From the NCBI GenBank assembly GCA_016271365.2, contig CM028129.1, positions 459,372,501 through 459,436,500 of the forward strand: a stretch of DNA of 64,000 nucleotides. The letters run 5' to 3'. The notes below the pieces were generated by a model, which had not been told where the DNA came from, did not search any database, and saw only the letters and a list, made by a program, of their open reading frames with translations. Below are positions 44,538-55,030 of this stretch, piece by piece. The stretch comes from Neoceratodus forsteri. Taxonomy: Eukaryota; Chordata; Ceratodontiformes; Ceratodontidae. A program made the position numbers and the translations under genes. Numbering within the stretch: position 1 is the stretch's first letter; the number at the start of each line of letters is the position of its first letter.

Positions 44538-44989
44538 TTGAACTGTCCTACAACAAGTCCTAACCATATACTATAACAGATTATTGCATGCATAGGCATA
44601 GGAACCGGAGGGGCAAAAGAGGTGGCAGCTCCCCACTTTTTTTTTGTATGGCAAAATTAGTTTAGAAAAAGAGCCCTTTGTGCCATCATAAGTGCCTTCA
44701 ATCCTCTGCCCCTCTGCTTTTATCTTCTGGCATCCTTGATTGCATGTGTTCAACTGTTTCAAAAGTTCTGTTGACTCCAAAGCATAAGGAGCTCAGCATC
44801 ACAAGCATTCTGTCTCACCACATTAAATATTCCTATAATCACAGAATGGCTTGGGAACTGAACACTGCAGCAACTAAGATTATTGCAAAAGAGCTTTAAG
44901 ATGATAGCAAAAAAGCTGTTTCTATTTTCATTTTTAGAAAATGAAGGTTTCTGGTAGTGGTGCTCGGATAGTGCTTTTGGCTATCTTAA

Positions 44990-45175
44990 TTTGATCCAAC
45001 AGTAGCCCACCTATTAGACTGTTGATCTGAGATGCTTTTCTACCCCATTCAGATTTCAGATCGAAGGTCAGATAGTGGGATTTAAAGGATACCTAAACAA
45101 CATTTTGACAACAAACTATTCAAAAATCTGACTTTAGAGGGGACTAAAGGAAAGGCTGCTATATACAGTGCAGTA
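44990..45175 (+). repeat. Interspersed repeat, copy related to 49396-49600
   Basis: The blocks ggtcagatagtgggattta, aaggatacctaaacaa, caaactattcaaaaatctg and aaaggctgct reappear in inverted order at 49396-49560 (rc: gagtacctaaacaa, caaactccaaaatctgg, aaaggctgctgtttac). This defines an unnamed repeat family present twice within 5 kb in opposite orientation. The second copy forms the outer part of the palindrome split by the HAL1-like insertion. Confidence 0.7.
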
Positions 45176-45589
45176 TAACTCTTAAATAACCTGATGGTCT
45201 AGTTGTTATAGCGGATCCAGGATGTTACAATGGAGGGTGCTGGGGTGGTGTGCTTACTTGATGTGCACTTTTTAACATTTTATTAAACCCTTATATTTTC
45301 TGGTATTATTCTTTTCTAGTACGTTTTGACAGAACCTACAAATGTAATCCATAGTTTTGAATGTAAATATTTGTACAATCAATAAATCAGACATCTTCAA
45401 GCAAAGTGAAATGCAGCAGCAGCAAGCAAGTAAGTTACAATGGGGGGTGCAGCCGCACCCTTCACCGCCTCCTAGATTCACCACTTGTTTGTTCTTCTGT
45501 AGTCCAATGCCAGAGTTCACTCTTTCTCAGAAATCAGAATTATGCTTGTCTTGTCTTCTTTTTCCATGGAAAATAATAAGAAGAAGAAG

Positions 45590-45665
45590 AATCAGCATTT
45601 ATATAGTGCTTTTCATATACATTGTATCCCAAAGTGCTGTACAAGCAGTGCTAGACTGGTACTGA
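45590..45665 (+). mobile_element. L2/V-SINE-type 3' tail
   Basis: 'gcatttatatagtgcttttc' and 'cccaaagtgctgtacaagca' match the common 3' tail of L2 LINEs and their dependent SINEs (tttatatagcgcttt ... aaagcgctttaca). Only the tail is recognisable. It follows a (GAA)n tract. Confidence 0.65.
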
Positions 45666-45754
45666 AGTGACTGAATGTGTAGTGGCAGCCATTTCACACA
45701 TTAATACCCACACACAGCCTTGGACAATTCCATGAACTTGTTTTATGGGACGGG

Positions 45755-46525
45755 GAATGTTGGCCAGGACAATGGGGTCAGGTAGTGATCATGGTGCTGA
45801 CAGCCCCACATCTTATATCTCAGAGTGATCTGCTCATATTTCTCCCCTTCTGTCTTCCCCCTTCTCTGAATATAGCAGTACCTTGCAGGAGAGGCCTTCT
45901 CAGTCCCCCTCTGGTATTCATTCTTCACTCCTTCTCCCCACACTAAAAACTATTGAGCACATCACCCTTCTGCATCATGAATGCAGGTAGTACAGTCTCC
46001 GGGTTATCTGACATATCACAAATAAACAAATCTTTCCAGAAAGTCAGGCTGATAGCAACAGGGAAGAAGGGGAAAGATGTGCTTTCCTACCCTTAAAAAA
46101 GTCTAGGCTACCTTTGATTTGGCACTATTAAATGACGGGTGTGCGCATCATTATGCACATCATTTCATAGGTGGCTTAGATCTTATATGGGTAAGAAAGT
46201 TTACTTTTCCTTTGTGTCCTGTTGCTATCAGCCTGGCTTACCAGAAGATCCGCGTTTATTATTAATGCAAAAATAACATGGGAGACTGTACTAACTGCAT
46301 TCATGAGTGGGAAGGATAGTGAACTCACCAGTTTTGGTGTGGGGAGCAGGTAAAGAATGAATGCCAGAGAGGGACTGAAGAGGAAATTCCAGCAGGTTAT
46401 AGCTATATTCAGGTTGAGGAAGACAGGAAGGAAAGTTGAGCAGATCACTGTGAGATCTGAGATGGGCTGCCAGCAGTGATCACTACCTGACTGGGATGAG
46501 AGCAGCCAGCGAAGACAAATACTCA
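45755..46525. repeat. ~770-bp imperfect palindrome
   Basis: Two ~380-bp arms pair about a centre at 46140. Matching blocks, left with right: tcaggtagtgatca 45778 with 46490; agtgatctgctca ~45823 with ~46451; tcattct...ctccccacac ~45918-45943 with ~46338-46361; catgaatgca 45976 with 46305; tagtacagtctcc ~45988 with ~46293; aataaac 46021; caggctgatagcaacagg 46045-46062 with 46218-46235; and the inner atga...gtgtgc / gcacatcat. All pair sums are close to 92280, so the alignment is collinear. Arm identity is about 75% by eye. There is no coding potential. A long-TIR, nearly all-TIR DNA transposon, or an inverted duplication of a repeat, are the alternatives. Confidence 0.9.
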
Positions 46526-47640
46526 GAGTGGCAGGGCTGCACCTGAACTGTTACTTGAATTCAGTGTAAGGAGATTACCCTTGGGTGGGGGGGATGTTGA
46601 TGTTTATTAGGACAGTATGTATAGTTCATTCAAGATTTGGAAGGGTGGTAGCCAGCCAACTCACATTGTGGAGTAGGGCACAGAAAAGTACTGGAGAAGA
46701 ATTGCTGGGAACTGTCCTGCTGGGTTCTGTAGATCACAGGTAAAGGAGTAGACCAACACTGGAAGTTGGGTGGATCTGCTCAAGGCATTAGTATGCCCTC
46801 TCCTGCTAATAATATTGTTATCCGTAGTAAGTACAGCCCTTATGAAGGTATGAACAGCAGTTTTCTGGTGTATCCTCATGCTTATTGCTTGGTCCTCCAG
46901 GAAGACCTAGTCATTGGTTAATGAGGTGGAAAAAAACTCAACAGGGGGACTGTACATACTGCCTTCACTGTGCAGAAGGGTGGTGATCCACTCAATGTTT
47001 TCTGTGGGAGCAGAGGTCAAACATTGACAAAGTGGACTGGAGAGCGATTTGGGAGGCATTTTGTAACAGTGTCAGCTGATGAAGCGTATCGGTATAGGTG
47101 TGCACAACTATAATATTATGATCTAAGGTGTGATAATTCTCTTCATGAGACCACATGCTCATATGCGGCCCCAGGCAGTACTAAGGACAAAGTATGGATG
47201 GTGGGGTGTTTAACAGAAGGCAAGTTAGGTGCAGGGGGTTCACATGAAAAAAGACTACAAGAGAAGCTTATATGTGAATTACCAAGAAAGCATGAGCTGT
47301 GGAATTGGACCAGACCAGTATTCATTACAAATGTCAGCGCATCACATAACCACTAGATCATCAGGTATCTGAAGTGTTGTATTGTACTGCAGTTTGCCAA
47401 TGAGAAAGTCAGCTGGATTACAAAACATTTTCAGCAAGTTAAAGTAAAAATTGAACAAAACCATAGCCTAACATGTGTACTGATCAAAATAATCACGTTA
47501 ACACATGGTGTTGATCATTCTGGTGAAATAATTCAAAACAAAGGGTGAAAGAAGAACTAGTTAACACTGTAGGGAGCCATGTGGGCCTCTGCCTCTGGCT
47601 CCAATGAAGCCATCATGACTCATCACTAAACACACTTGGC
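46526..47640. other. Unassigned stretch
   Basis: No motif was recognised; open frames are short. Confidence 0.4.
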
Positions 47641-47684
47641 TGACATTTTAGGGACAAGCAAGGCTGTTTTGGAAGTGAAAGGCT

Positions 47685-47700
47685 GATGTTTACATTTTTC
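47685..47700. repeat. Target site duplication, left copy (HAL1-like)
   Basis: 'gatgtttacatttttc' matches 49320-49335 except for one C/T difference. It directly precedes the poly-T of the minus-strand insertion. Confidence 0.75.
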
Positions 47701-49319
47701 TTTTTTTAAAATATCTTATTGCTTTAATAATTAAAACAATTACATATAAATGTGTCATGCAAGAGATCATCTCTATTCAACAGTCAATACATTCAATATA
47801 TTAAGAATATGTAGTCTATGCAATCTGAATCACAGATATGGAGGTATTCCATGAGCGTTCAAGTCAAAAGAAGAATGTCCATAATATGCTGCACTTTACA
47901 AAGCTTTGGGTGGTCATTCCACTCAATATGTTATACAAACAAAGAAACTCAACCTCCAGTGTTGATATCACCCCCTTTTAATGAAAAATTGTTATATAGA
48001 TCCTATGTGATATGGAAGAGAAAAATACAATAAACTAAGAAAGCCACTTACAGAGTTTGGAAACCTTAGCCCCGATGTAAGGAGCCAGTGCCATAAGGGC
48101 CTAGAGTGAACCATGCAGCAACTGCTATGCAGCAATAAACCCTGCACCTGCATAACTCAGATCAGCTCTATAATCCCAAACAAAACTTTCACTTGATTAT
48201 TATTTTAAAGAAACACCTTACTGCATTCAGTATGTAATTTAAACACTAGGCAGTAATTAGACAACCTTTTTAACTTTAATTATAACAAACATTGCCACAG
48301 AATACTTGCCCTAAAAGTCCTATTCAAGTATGCCATTCCGAATCTGAATCATCTGCCTCAGCTTGGTTAAACTCTCTGCTGATTCCCTCCACTTTTTCCC
48401 CCGCTTCTTCAGGATCCGAAAATTAGTATGTCTGTCCCTCGTAGAAGATTCTCAGATGAGCCGGCGTCAACAATGAGACGATGATGCCCAGGCTCCTGAG
48501 CCTCTCTCTGACTCTATCAAAGAGGTTTTCGCCAGGCTCGAGATCAGGAAGAGGTGAATGGTCTTGCCACGGTAAGCCAAGTTTTTGATCCACTGGCAGC
48601 TTGCAGCATAAAATCCCTCACTGCAGAGCTACTTGTAACCAGCAGAATGGTTCTGGAAATGTCTCCCTGACTTCCAGCAGCCCTTGGTGAGATATGGTAC
48701 GCCTTCACAAAGCTAGATGGAGGGAGATCTGCTGTTAATTGTGGGGTAGTCGGTAACCAAAAGCATAAGAATTCTAGCAAACTATCTCCCTCACAGTTCT
48801 CTGGTAGCCCACTATTCGGACATTTTGAGATCTTTGTCTGTTCTCCAGCGCCTCTAAACAGTACCTCAATTGAGAGTTTTCTTGGCCCATTTTAGCAGTC
48901 GATGCCAATGCTTTCATCACCATTGATTCCGCGACTCCTGCTGACTTTGCAGCTACTTCAGTTTTGGCATCCTGTTCAGCCGTACAAGTCAGTGCAAGCT
49001 CTATTTTGTTATCTATGGCTTGTATAGATTTATGAAGGGCCTTCCATGGTGGATCAGCCCCTGGTTGAATTTGAGGTTCTGCTGCCGGCGCCATCTCTGC
49101 AAGTGGTGGGTTTTTTGATCTGGCTCCCACTGCCTTATTAGTGTGACCCATGGTCCATTTTTGATATAGTTCAATTCTGCTGAATGAGTAGAATCCAATT
49201 CTGGGAGGCAAATTCCAATTTTATTCTATAAAAAATTAGTTTTCTGGCTTTTAAGTTGCAGTTAAACAGAGCTCTCCCTTAGCACGTCCTGCTGGTAGGT
49301 GTGCTCCACAGTGCCCCCA
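47701..49319 (-). mobile_element. ORF1-only L1 element (HAL1-like)
   Basis: A minus-strand insertion with a short T run (47701-47707) as poly(A), flanked by 16-bp duplications at 47685-47700 and 49320-49335 (gatgttta then c or t, then atttttc). From 49319: a 5' leader, then an L1 ORF1-like frame at 49211-48774 with a coiled-coil region (DNKIELALTCTAEQDAKTEV ... MGQENSQLRYCLEALENRQR) leading into the RRM start RSQNVRIVGYQ. The rest of the nucleic-acid-binding region is frameshifted at 48780-48544 (ADLPPSSFVKAYHISPRAAG). The C-terminal domain is near 48540-48350 (ALIERV-like text, FRILKKRGKKW). A ~650-bp 3' part without ORF2 follows. No endonuclease or RT is present, although both ends are intact. 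Confidence 0.7.
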
Positions 49320-49335
49320 GATGTTTATATTTTTC
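49320..49335. repeat. Target site duplication, right copy (HAL1-like)
   Basis: 'gatgtttatatttttc' marks the 5' end of the insertion and differs at one base from the left copy. Confidence 0.75.
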
Positions 49336-49469
49336 AAAGCAATGAAACTGCATTTATGTTATATACATAAATGCAGTTTCTTATAAATGTAAACAGCAGC
49401 CTTTACTTTACCTCATAGAAGCCAGATTTTGGAGTTTGCAATTTAAAAAACTGCTTGTTTAGGTACTCT

Positions 49470-49600
49470 TTAAGGTTGGATAGTGGAAGCTGAGGTAGGA
49501 TATCTGCATCAGTTCCCTTGGATTCAAGGTCAGATTGTGGGATCTGAGGTTGGATAGTGGGATTTAAGGATGGATAGTGGGATAAGTGGTTGGATTTCTG
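49470..49600 (+). repeat. ~20-bp subterminal-type repeats
   Basis: Words of the form ggttggatagtggga or ggtcagattgtgggatct occur about six times in 130 bp, some 20 bp apart (for example aaggttggatagtgg, aggtcagattgtggg, aggttggatagtggg, aggatggatagtggg, tggttggatttc). Clustered short repeats like this occur near the ends of hAT elements, where transposase binds. They lie just upstream of the hAT coding remnant. A further copy of the word is at 45072. Confidence 0.6.
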
Positions 49601-49639
49601 CCTTAGATACTTCAAATCCCGAATAGTCACACTGGACAG

Positions 49640-50150
49640 TTGATATCTTTTTGGATCCTAGGAAATAGGATCCAGTAGTCGAATACTAATGATATCCTAT
49701 GCCATCCAGTATCTGAGAAAATTGGTGGTGTCAATGGTGCGGTGTGGTATAATGGTATGCCAGTTTCTTACAAATTATGGCAAAAATATGTCCCAAATCA
49801 AAAGTGACTTCACGTACATATAGGTCTATGCAAGCAGTTTACAAGCCTCGTGAGGTAGTTACAGATGTACTGTCACATGCATTGCAACAGTCATTTGGTG
49901 GTTATGTACATCTCACTACAGACATGTGGAGCAGTGAGTCAATCGCCAACTCATATCTATGTGTTACTGCAGATTGAGTGCAACAGTATGGGATCAGAAA
50001 TTCAGTGTCTAGCAAATGCACAGCACTAAATTGCAAAGATGGCAGCATGCACCAAGAATGCACCAGCATGGGACACTGGCAATTAAGAGTATGATGTTTT
50101 AGACACACAGTGGTCCAAACCTTATGACATCAATACTTGATGAGATAGAC
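49640..50150 (+). mobile_element. hAT transposase remnant, N-terminal to first catalytic part
   Basis: hAT transposases excise and insert DNA elements with 8-bp target duplications. The open frame at 49777-49977 carries SRTYRSMQAVYKPREVVTDV and then YVHLTTDMWSSESIANSYLC, the conserved 'hLTTDxWtS...sYlxvTahw' block around the first catalytic aspartate (the D of TTDMW near 49920). After a stop at 49978 the text continues as a decayed 'hw...w' region to about 50150. The BED finger is not visible. The remnant continues at 51330 and 52140 on the same strand. Palindromic ggatcctaggaaataggatcc near 49653 may belong to its 5' flank. Confidence 0.8.
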
Positions 50151-50229
50151 ACCTAGGTGTGTGTTTTGGGCAAGAGGTCTGTTTACAGCTGTCTCACATT
50201 TGCAAAGTTATCCTGAATAAAGGTACTAT

Positions 50230-51296
50230 ACTACTACTGATATGGACTGCCTATTGATTATTTTTTTAAGGGTGAATGCTTGGTACTGCCGCCAGAATAT
50301 ACATTGATGTTTTTTGTGCCAGATAATACCCATCTTGTCTGTGATCTGCTGAATCAAGATTGTAACTTGGCTGTATGCATTGTCACGTAAACCGGCACAA
50401 AGAAAATCTAATTAACATTGTCTAACATATCCTATGTATAAAAACTGTAAAGATAAGTGGCTGTGAAATATGATCGTTAGTCTTAATTTGAACAGCAAGC
50501 CATTATTAATATTTATTTTTAATTCTACTTATCTGGAAATATTACTAAAATTGGGATATGTTTTGGAAACCATATCTGTTAAAAGACTTATGAACCTTAT
50601 GAATCTTAATAAGATTAATGGAACCGTTTGATTTTCTTTTTTTCTTTTTTTTTGACAGACACTGCACAGTAAATGGTTAGATCCAGCAGTGGGTAATAAA
50701 GATAAATGTATTATGTCTTATATTTATTCATAACTCTATTGAACATGATTATCTAGGCATGTCTACTTGATCAATGGAGGAATAGATGGGGCTATTAAAA
50801 CTGCCATTCACCACAAGTCTAAATATTTTAATGTAATGTTTATTATACAGTTATAATCTATCTAATACTGCCTTTCTATCACTTATTATGGTACACTCCT
50901 ATTGTCTAATGCCCAACTACAGCCTGTGTGTGAGGGGAAACCTAGGCACAGAGCATTATTCAACATTGTACAGTAGGTAAAGTATTCTATACTATACTTC
51001 ATTCCTTTGGATTAGAACATTTGGGGTTCCACATTTAAGGAAAGTAGATAACCAAACCCAACCCTTTTGGGGGTTATTCTTGATTACATGGAGCTTTGAT
51101 GGCATGTCTTGATTATGAAATATTGTTGCAAAATGTATCGCTTGGATATTGATAATATTGTATTAGATTGTCATATACTATTTTGTCTTCCTTGATACTT
51201 TTATTTTATTGTATATTTTACTGTGGTTAAATGCGCAATGCAATATTTTAATGTTGTTAACTTGTAATGGTATTGCTGAACAAATAAAAAAATGTA
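50230..51296 (+). mobile_element. Probable LINE 3' end inserted in the hAT gene
   Basis: A/T-rich non-coding sequence interrupts the hAT gene between its first and second conserved parts. It ends in AATAAA plus an A run (about 51279-51290), the mark of a polyadenylated retroposon in the + direction. The text is reminiscent of L1 3' UTRs, but no ORF2 piece is readable. A target site duplication was not found by eye. Confidence 0.45.
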
Positions 51297-51329
51297 TCTT
51301 CCCTGACACTTGAGGGGCTTGTTTCATAG

Positions 51330-51660
51330 CCATTAACTATGGATCTGATGTCAGGAAGGCTATCACAGATTGTAATATTTTCAAAGTGCCATGTTTTGCA
51401 GCTGCTTAAACCTTGTGATCCAGGAGTTTCTGTCTGAACCCAAAAGCAAGGATCTGCTTATTGTCAGAGAATATGTGGGCATTTCCCATTGTCTAGAAAG
51501 ACCAGAGATCAACTGCAGGCCCTGCAGATTCAAAATGGCCTGCCACAACATTGGTTTAAATCTGAGGTAGTGAGGAGGTAGAACCCCAAACTTTTTATGC
51601 TGAAGCAGCTAGGTGAACGGGATATGGCTGTATAAGAATATATGCTCATTCATACTGGCC
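51330..51660 (+). mobile_element. hAT transposase remnant, middle
   Basis: With two frameshifts the + strand reads NYGSDVRKAITDCNIFKVPC (family: TTDNGSNMxxA...xVPCFAHxLQLVV, the second catalytic Asp region), then GHFPLSRKTRDQLQALQIQN, then GLPQHW and LFMLKQLGERDMAV (family: WNSTyyMLeRLxEqr). The order and strand fit the pieces at 49640 and 52140. Confidence 0.75.
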
Positions 51661-51769
51661 ATGACAGCCATAGTTTCCATCTCTCTCACTACCAATCAGT
51701 GGCAACTCATGGATGGCATGATTATCATAGGAATCATAGGAAGGTATATGAGTCATAAGCATTAGCCAT

Positions 51770-52080
51770 AAAGACTCGCCATTATTCAATGGAAGTATGA
51801 AAAACCTCTGTTACCCATATGGGAGTCCAATGCCTTTTTGAAGGTTTCCATTGTCGACTGCATTACTACATGTTCAGGAAGATTATTCCACATGTTTACT
51901 ACCCTCTGGTTTATCCAAGCCCCTCTTTTCCTTGTTTTGTACATTTCACCCTTCAGTTGATAGTCATGAAATCTGTTTACCCTTTCTGTTATTCTATGAT
52001 ACAGCCCTGTGCATTGCCATAAATCAATGTCTCTGAAGGCCCTATAAACCAAGTCTAAGACACCTGTTATCTAAAGTAAA
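51770..52080 (-). mobile_element. CR1-clade LINE C-terminus inserted in the hAT gene
   Basis: The minus-strand frame at 52052-51786 reads RDIDLWQCTGLYHRITERVN, then KTRKRGAWINQRVVNMWNNL (family: RrnFFsqRVvepWNsLP), PEHVV and TFKKALDSHMGN. This is the end of a CR1-clade RT protein, more diverged from the window's other CR1 copies than those are from each other. It separates the middle and C-terminal hAT parts. Confidence 0.75.
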
Positions 52081-52139
52081 TAGTTCTAACTCCTGCAATC
52101 CATTCTCATAAGTTTGAGAGGACAGTATGTTGATTCTTT

Positions 52140-52930
52140 TAGTTGGATCTTAAAACTTTTGATGTTGGCACACAGGTAATGAGTGGAATACTGCTGTCAT
52201 TAGTCAGGTCATCCCACTGCTCCATGTCCTGAGGCAGGTCCTCTGCAAAGTCTAGAAACAGCTGGATGCTTATGGTTATTTTGAAAGCTCTGTTTTTTAA
52301 GGACCACATGCTGTAGGTGGTACAGCAATATACACGTTTGACCTATGAGGTCATCAATAGAGTTTCAGACCACCATCATGTTTGACCCTTGTTATAAGCA
52401 AGAACTTTCAGTAATAATTAATAGGAGACATCAGAAGGTGCAGCATCTGAAGGTACTCCTCGTAAACGAAGTCCATGGAGTCATGATAGTAGCAAAGTAG
52501 CAGTAGATCAGTGGCCATTTGCAAAGTCCTCTTAGTAGTACATGTGATCAAGAGGGTCATCACCATCCTACTCTATTTTCAGCTTGTCCACACAATCCAA
52601 ACCACATCCATTAGCTCAAACTCAATATAGGCAGTGCTTTCCCAGATCCGTGTTGTGAAGCATGAGGAGGAAGATATAGGATTCAAGACTGCTGGCAGCG
52701 TAGTTACATGTCCAACCCAAAGAATCTTTGGCTTGAAGAGAAGCTCCTGCTGATCACTAAAGTTACTGAATGGCCAGCATTGTCATCTATTGCATAAACA
52801 TATCTCAGCTGTACACCTTCCAGTGTTAATTCTTCACCTGTCATCAGTGCAGCAGGGGAAGTAGTTTGAGACCCCTTCACTAACTTGTTCCCCCATACTG
52901 GGGCATTTTAACTTTTATCAAAATAAGCAG
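52140..52930 (+). mobile_element. hAT transposase remnant, C-terminal dimerisation region
   Basis: The + strand reads MFDPCYKQELSVIINRRHQK near 52377 (family: LDPRyK). Near 52770 it reads TEWPALSSIAYKHISAVHL (family: yPxLsxlAkkyLxipATS). The last box, TCSPILGHFNFYQNK near 52890 (family: LtpenvehLxFLxkN), follows. The conserved 'ATSVPSERVFS' core is eroded to AVHLPVLILHLSS. A segment of this region (52335-52450) is repeated at 53673-53785. Confidence 0.75.
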
Positions 52931-53829
52931 TCACCTTGCTCTGGCATCTTCAGCTTCATAACTGTTCTGGCCCAGTACAAGAGAGGATACAGGACCAGTC
53001 ACATCAGTGGAACAAATAGAGTAAGCAGATGACTCTTTTGAGAATGAATTTACAGGAGTTGCTGAGGATGGAGAGGAAGGATTATGTATAAATGAGGATG
53101 AGGACAAAGACAAATAATAGTTGGATCAGATGTGACAGTGTTCCATAAATATTGATTTTTATACTGACATTAAGGTACTTGAAAATGCATAATTACCAGA
53201 CAGACACATATTTGCCTATACAAATATTATCACTGTCAATTTTCACATTTATATTTTTTCTACTGAATCTGTGCTACCTTGTCTATTATGTTGTATTCCC
53301 ACAAGAGAGCACATAACTAGTAGTGTACCTGCACAGTATAGTTATACTTTTAAATCCTTTTGTTCTTAACTGGATCTTCTCTAGCCCTGTCATAAACAGT
53401 ACTTTCAGTGTATCATTATAATTATCATTAGGATTATTCATCACAAGTCTCACAGCATGAGCAGTCCATTATTTGTGTCTGTAAATTGCAAAACTAGTGC
53501 TGTTTGCTATTTTGCAAGTGTAACATTCTGTTGACTAAGTGGGAGGACACACTTCTTACTCCATGAGACTCCTGAGTCCTTGCTACTGGTCTGGCACTCT
53601 GATACTAGCCCAGACAATCACCCCTGTTAGTCAGGTTTTATATTAAAAAAGTATCCACTGCAGGTGTTATACAATTAGTACCAGTGAGACATAAAGTCAT
53701 TAACAGAGTTGAAGACCACCATCATGTTGTAACTTTGTCAAAAGCATGGACTTTCAGCATTAATTAGTGGGAATGTCAGGAGATGCAGCAAGTATGAGTA
53801 CAGTATGTTATCTGTACTGACCTTTTCAC
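52931..53829. other. Mostly unassigned; second hAT-derived piece
   Basis: 53673-53785 repeats 52335-52450 with the shared blocks gaggtcat or aaagtcatt, agtt, gaccaccatcatgtt, actttcag, attaat and aggtgcagca or agatgcagca. It is thus a second, diverged hAT C-terminal piece. The rest shows no signature. Confidence 0.55.
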
Positions 53830-54860
53830 CATTAAGTATTGTTTGTTATATTCTTACAGAACCAGCTACTGTATTGTACTGCAAGGCACCCATGCCATGC
53901 CATCCTTCTCCTCCCCTTCTGAGTTCTGACTCCAAATCCTGCTTTAGGCTCCTTCTCTAACAAAGGAGGCTAACCGCTAAGTGTTACTTGTTACTTGTCT
54001 TATATATTGTAGCCACCTACTGTATTGTACTGCATGGTCTCCATGCCACATCCTCCTCCTCCTCCTCCTCCTCCTTAGTCCTGAATCCAAGACCTCTATT
54101 GGGCACCATCTCTACCAAGCAAACCCATATGGGCCCAGCCACTTTACATTGTTTGCTAGGTGTCTCATATAAATTACTACTGTACTGCACTGCATGGCCC
54201 CACGTCACACCATACACCTCCTCCTCCTGAGTGTTTACTCCAAGTTTTCCTTTGTGCTCTCACTAACCTGTGAGCTCATATAAGCTCAACCATTAAGTGG
54301 TATTTGTTACTTAAGTTATAGAACTGACTACTTTCATGCTGTATTGTCTCCATGCCACACCATTGTCCTCCTCCTGAGTCCTGACTCGAAGTCCTTCTTT
54401 GGGCTCCTTCTCTAACCAGTGAGCTCGTACAAGCCTAACCACTGAATGTTGTTTCTTACTTGTCTTAAAGAACTGGCTACCATATTGCTCTGCATGGCCT
54501 TATGCCACACTGTCCTACTACTCCTCCTTTCTTACTCCAAGTCTTCCTTTGGGCTCTTCCACTATCTACAAGCTCATGCTGTATGAGCTCAAACACTAAG
54601 TGCTGATTGTTACATATCTTATAGAACCAGCTACTATATTGCACTGCATGGTCCCATGCTGCTTCATCCTCCTCCTCTGAGTCCCAACTCTGAGTCCTCC
54701 TTTGGGCTCTTTCACTAATCAGTGAGCTCATATGACCCTAACCACTAAGTGTTGTTTCTTACTTGTCTTTAAGAACTAGCTACTGAAATGTTCTGCATGG
54801 CCCTATGTCACACGTCCTACTCCTCCTTTCTTACTCCAAGTCTCTGTTCTGTTTCTGAGT
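53830..54860. repeat. ~152-bp tandem repeat, 7 copies
   Basis: The marker 'ctac' of '(a/g)gctactgtattgtactgcat' or its variants lies at 53866, 54017, 54177, 54328, 54477, 54631 and 54780. Spacing is therefore 149-160 bp. Each unit has a tcctcc-rich block, 'ctgactccaagtcctcctttgggctc', a 'gagctc' and 'caaccactaagtg(t/c)t' in order, with about 75-85% identity. Copy 2 has an expanded (TCC)n. Short frames inside repeat in step with the array and are not genes. Confidence 0.95.
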
Positions 54861-55030
54861 TTAAACTGAGGGTGTGCTAGGGTGTTTGCCACAGTTTGCA
54901 ATGGGGAAGTGCAGGCTACACTTCTGGAAGCTTGTTTGGTGATACAATTGCTTCAGGTAATGCTGTTCTGTTTCTGAGTTTAAACTGGGTGAGCTAGGAT
55001 TGTTTGTCACAGTTTGCAGTGGGGAAAAGC
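54844..55030. repeat. 119-bp direct duplication
   Basis: 'ctgttctgtttctgagttta' then aactg...gctagg...tgtttg(c/t)cacagtttgca(a/g)tggggaa...gcaggc starts at about 54844 and again at about 54963. It directly adjoins the 152-bp array. Confidence 0.9.

Larger units (their letters stand above)
47641..49445. repeat. Palindrome interrupted by a HAL1-like insertion
   Basis: Removing 47701-49319 and one target duplication joins the left part (ctgttttggaagtgaaaggc, tgatgtttacattttt, 47663-47699) to the right part at 49320-49343. This restores a palindrome whose core is 49344-49380, with 16-bp perfect arms (gaaactgcatttatgt / acataaatgcagtttc) and a 5-nt loop. Its outer arm is 49385-49430 (aaatgtaaacagcagccttt). 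Outer arms match 19 of 20 bases near the TSD. The palindrome therefore predates the insertion. Its right arm is the same family as 45085-45170. Confidence 0.75.

Noticed and set aside
46037..46238. Short ~50-bp inverted repeat only
   Set aside because: First seen as a short stem with a 100-bp loop; pairing continues inward and outward, so it is part of the 770-bp palindrome.
52931..53113. Serine-rich minus-strand frame (60 residues) as a gene
   Set aside because: It is opposite to the hAT coding strand and has no motif.
53830..54860. CRISPR array
   Set aside because: The ~152-bp units are contiguous and diverged throughout, with no short identical repeats separated by unique spacers, in a vertebrate-type sequence.
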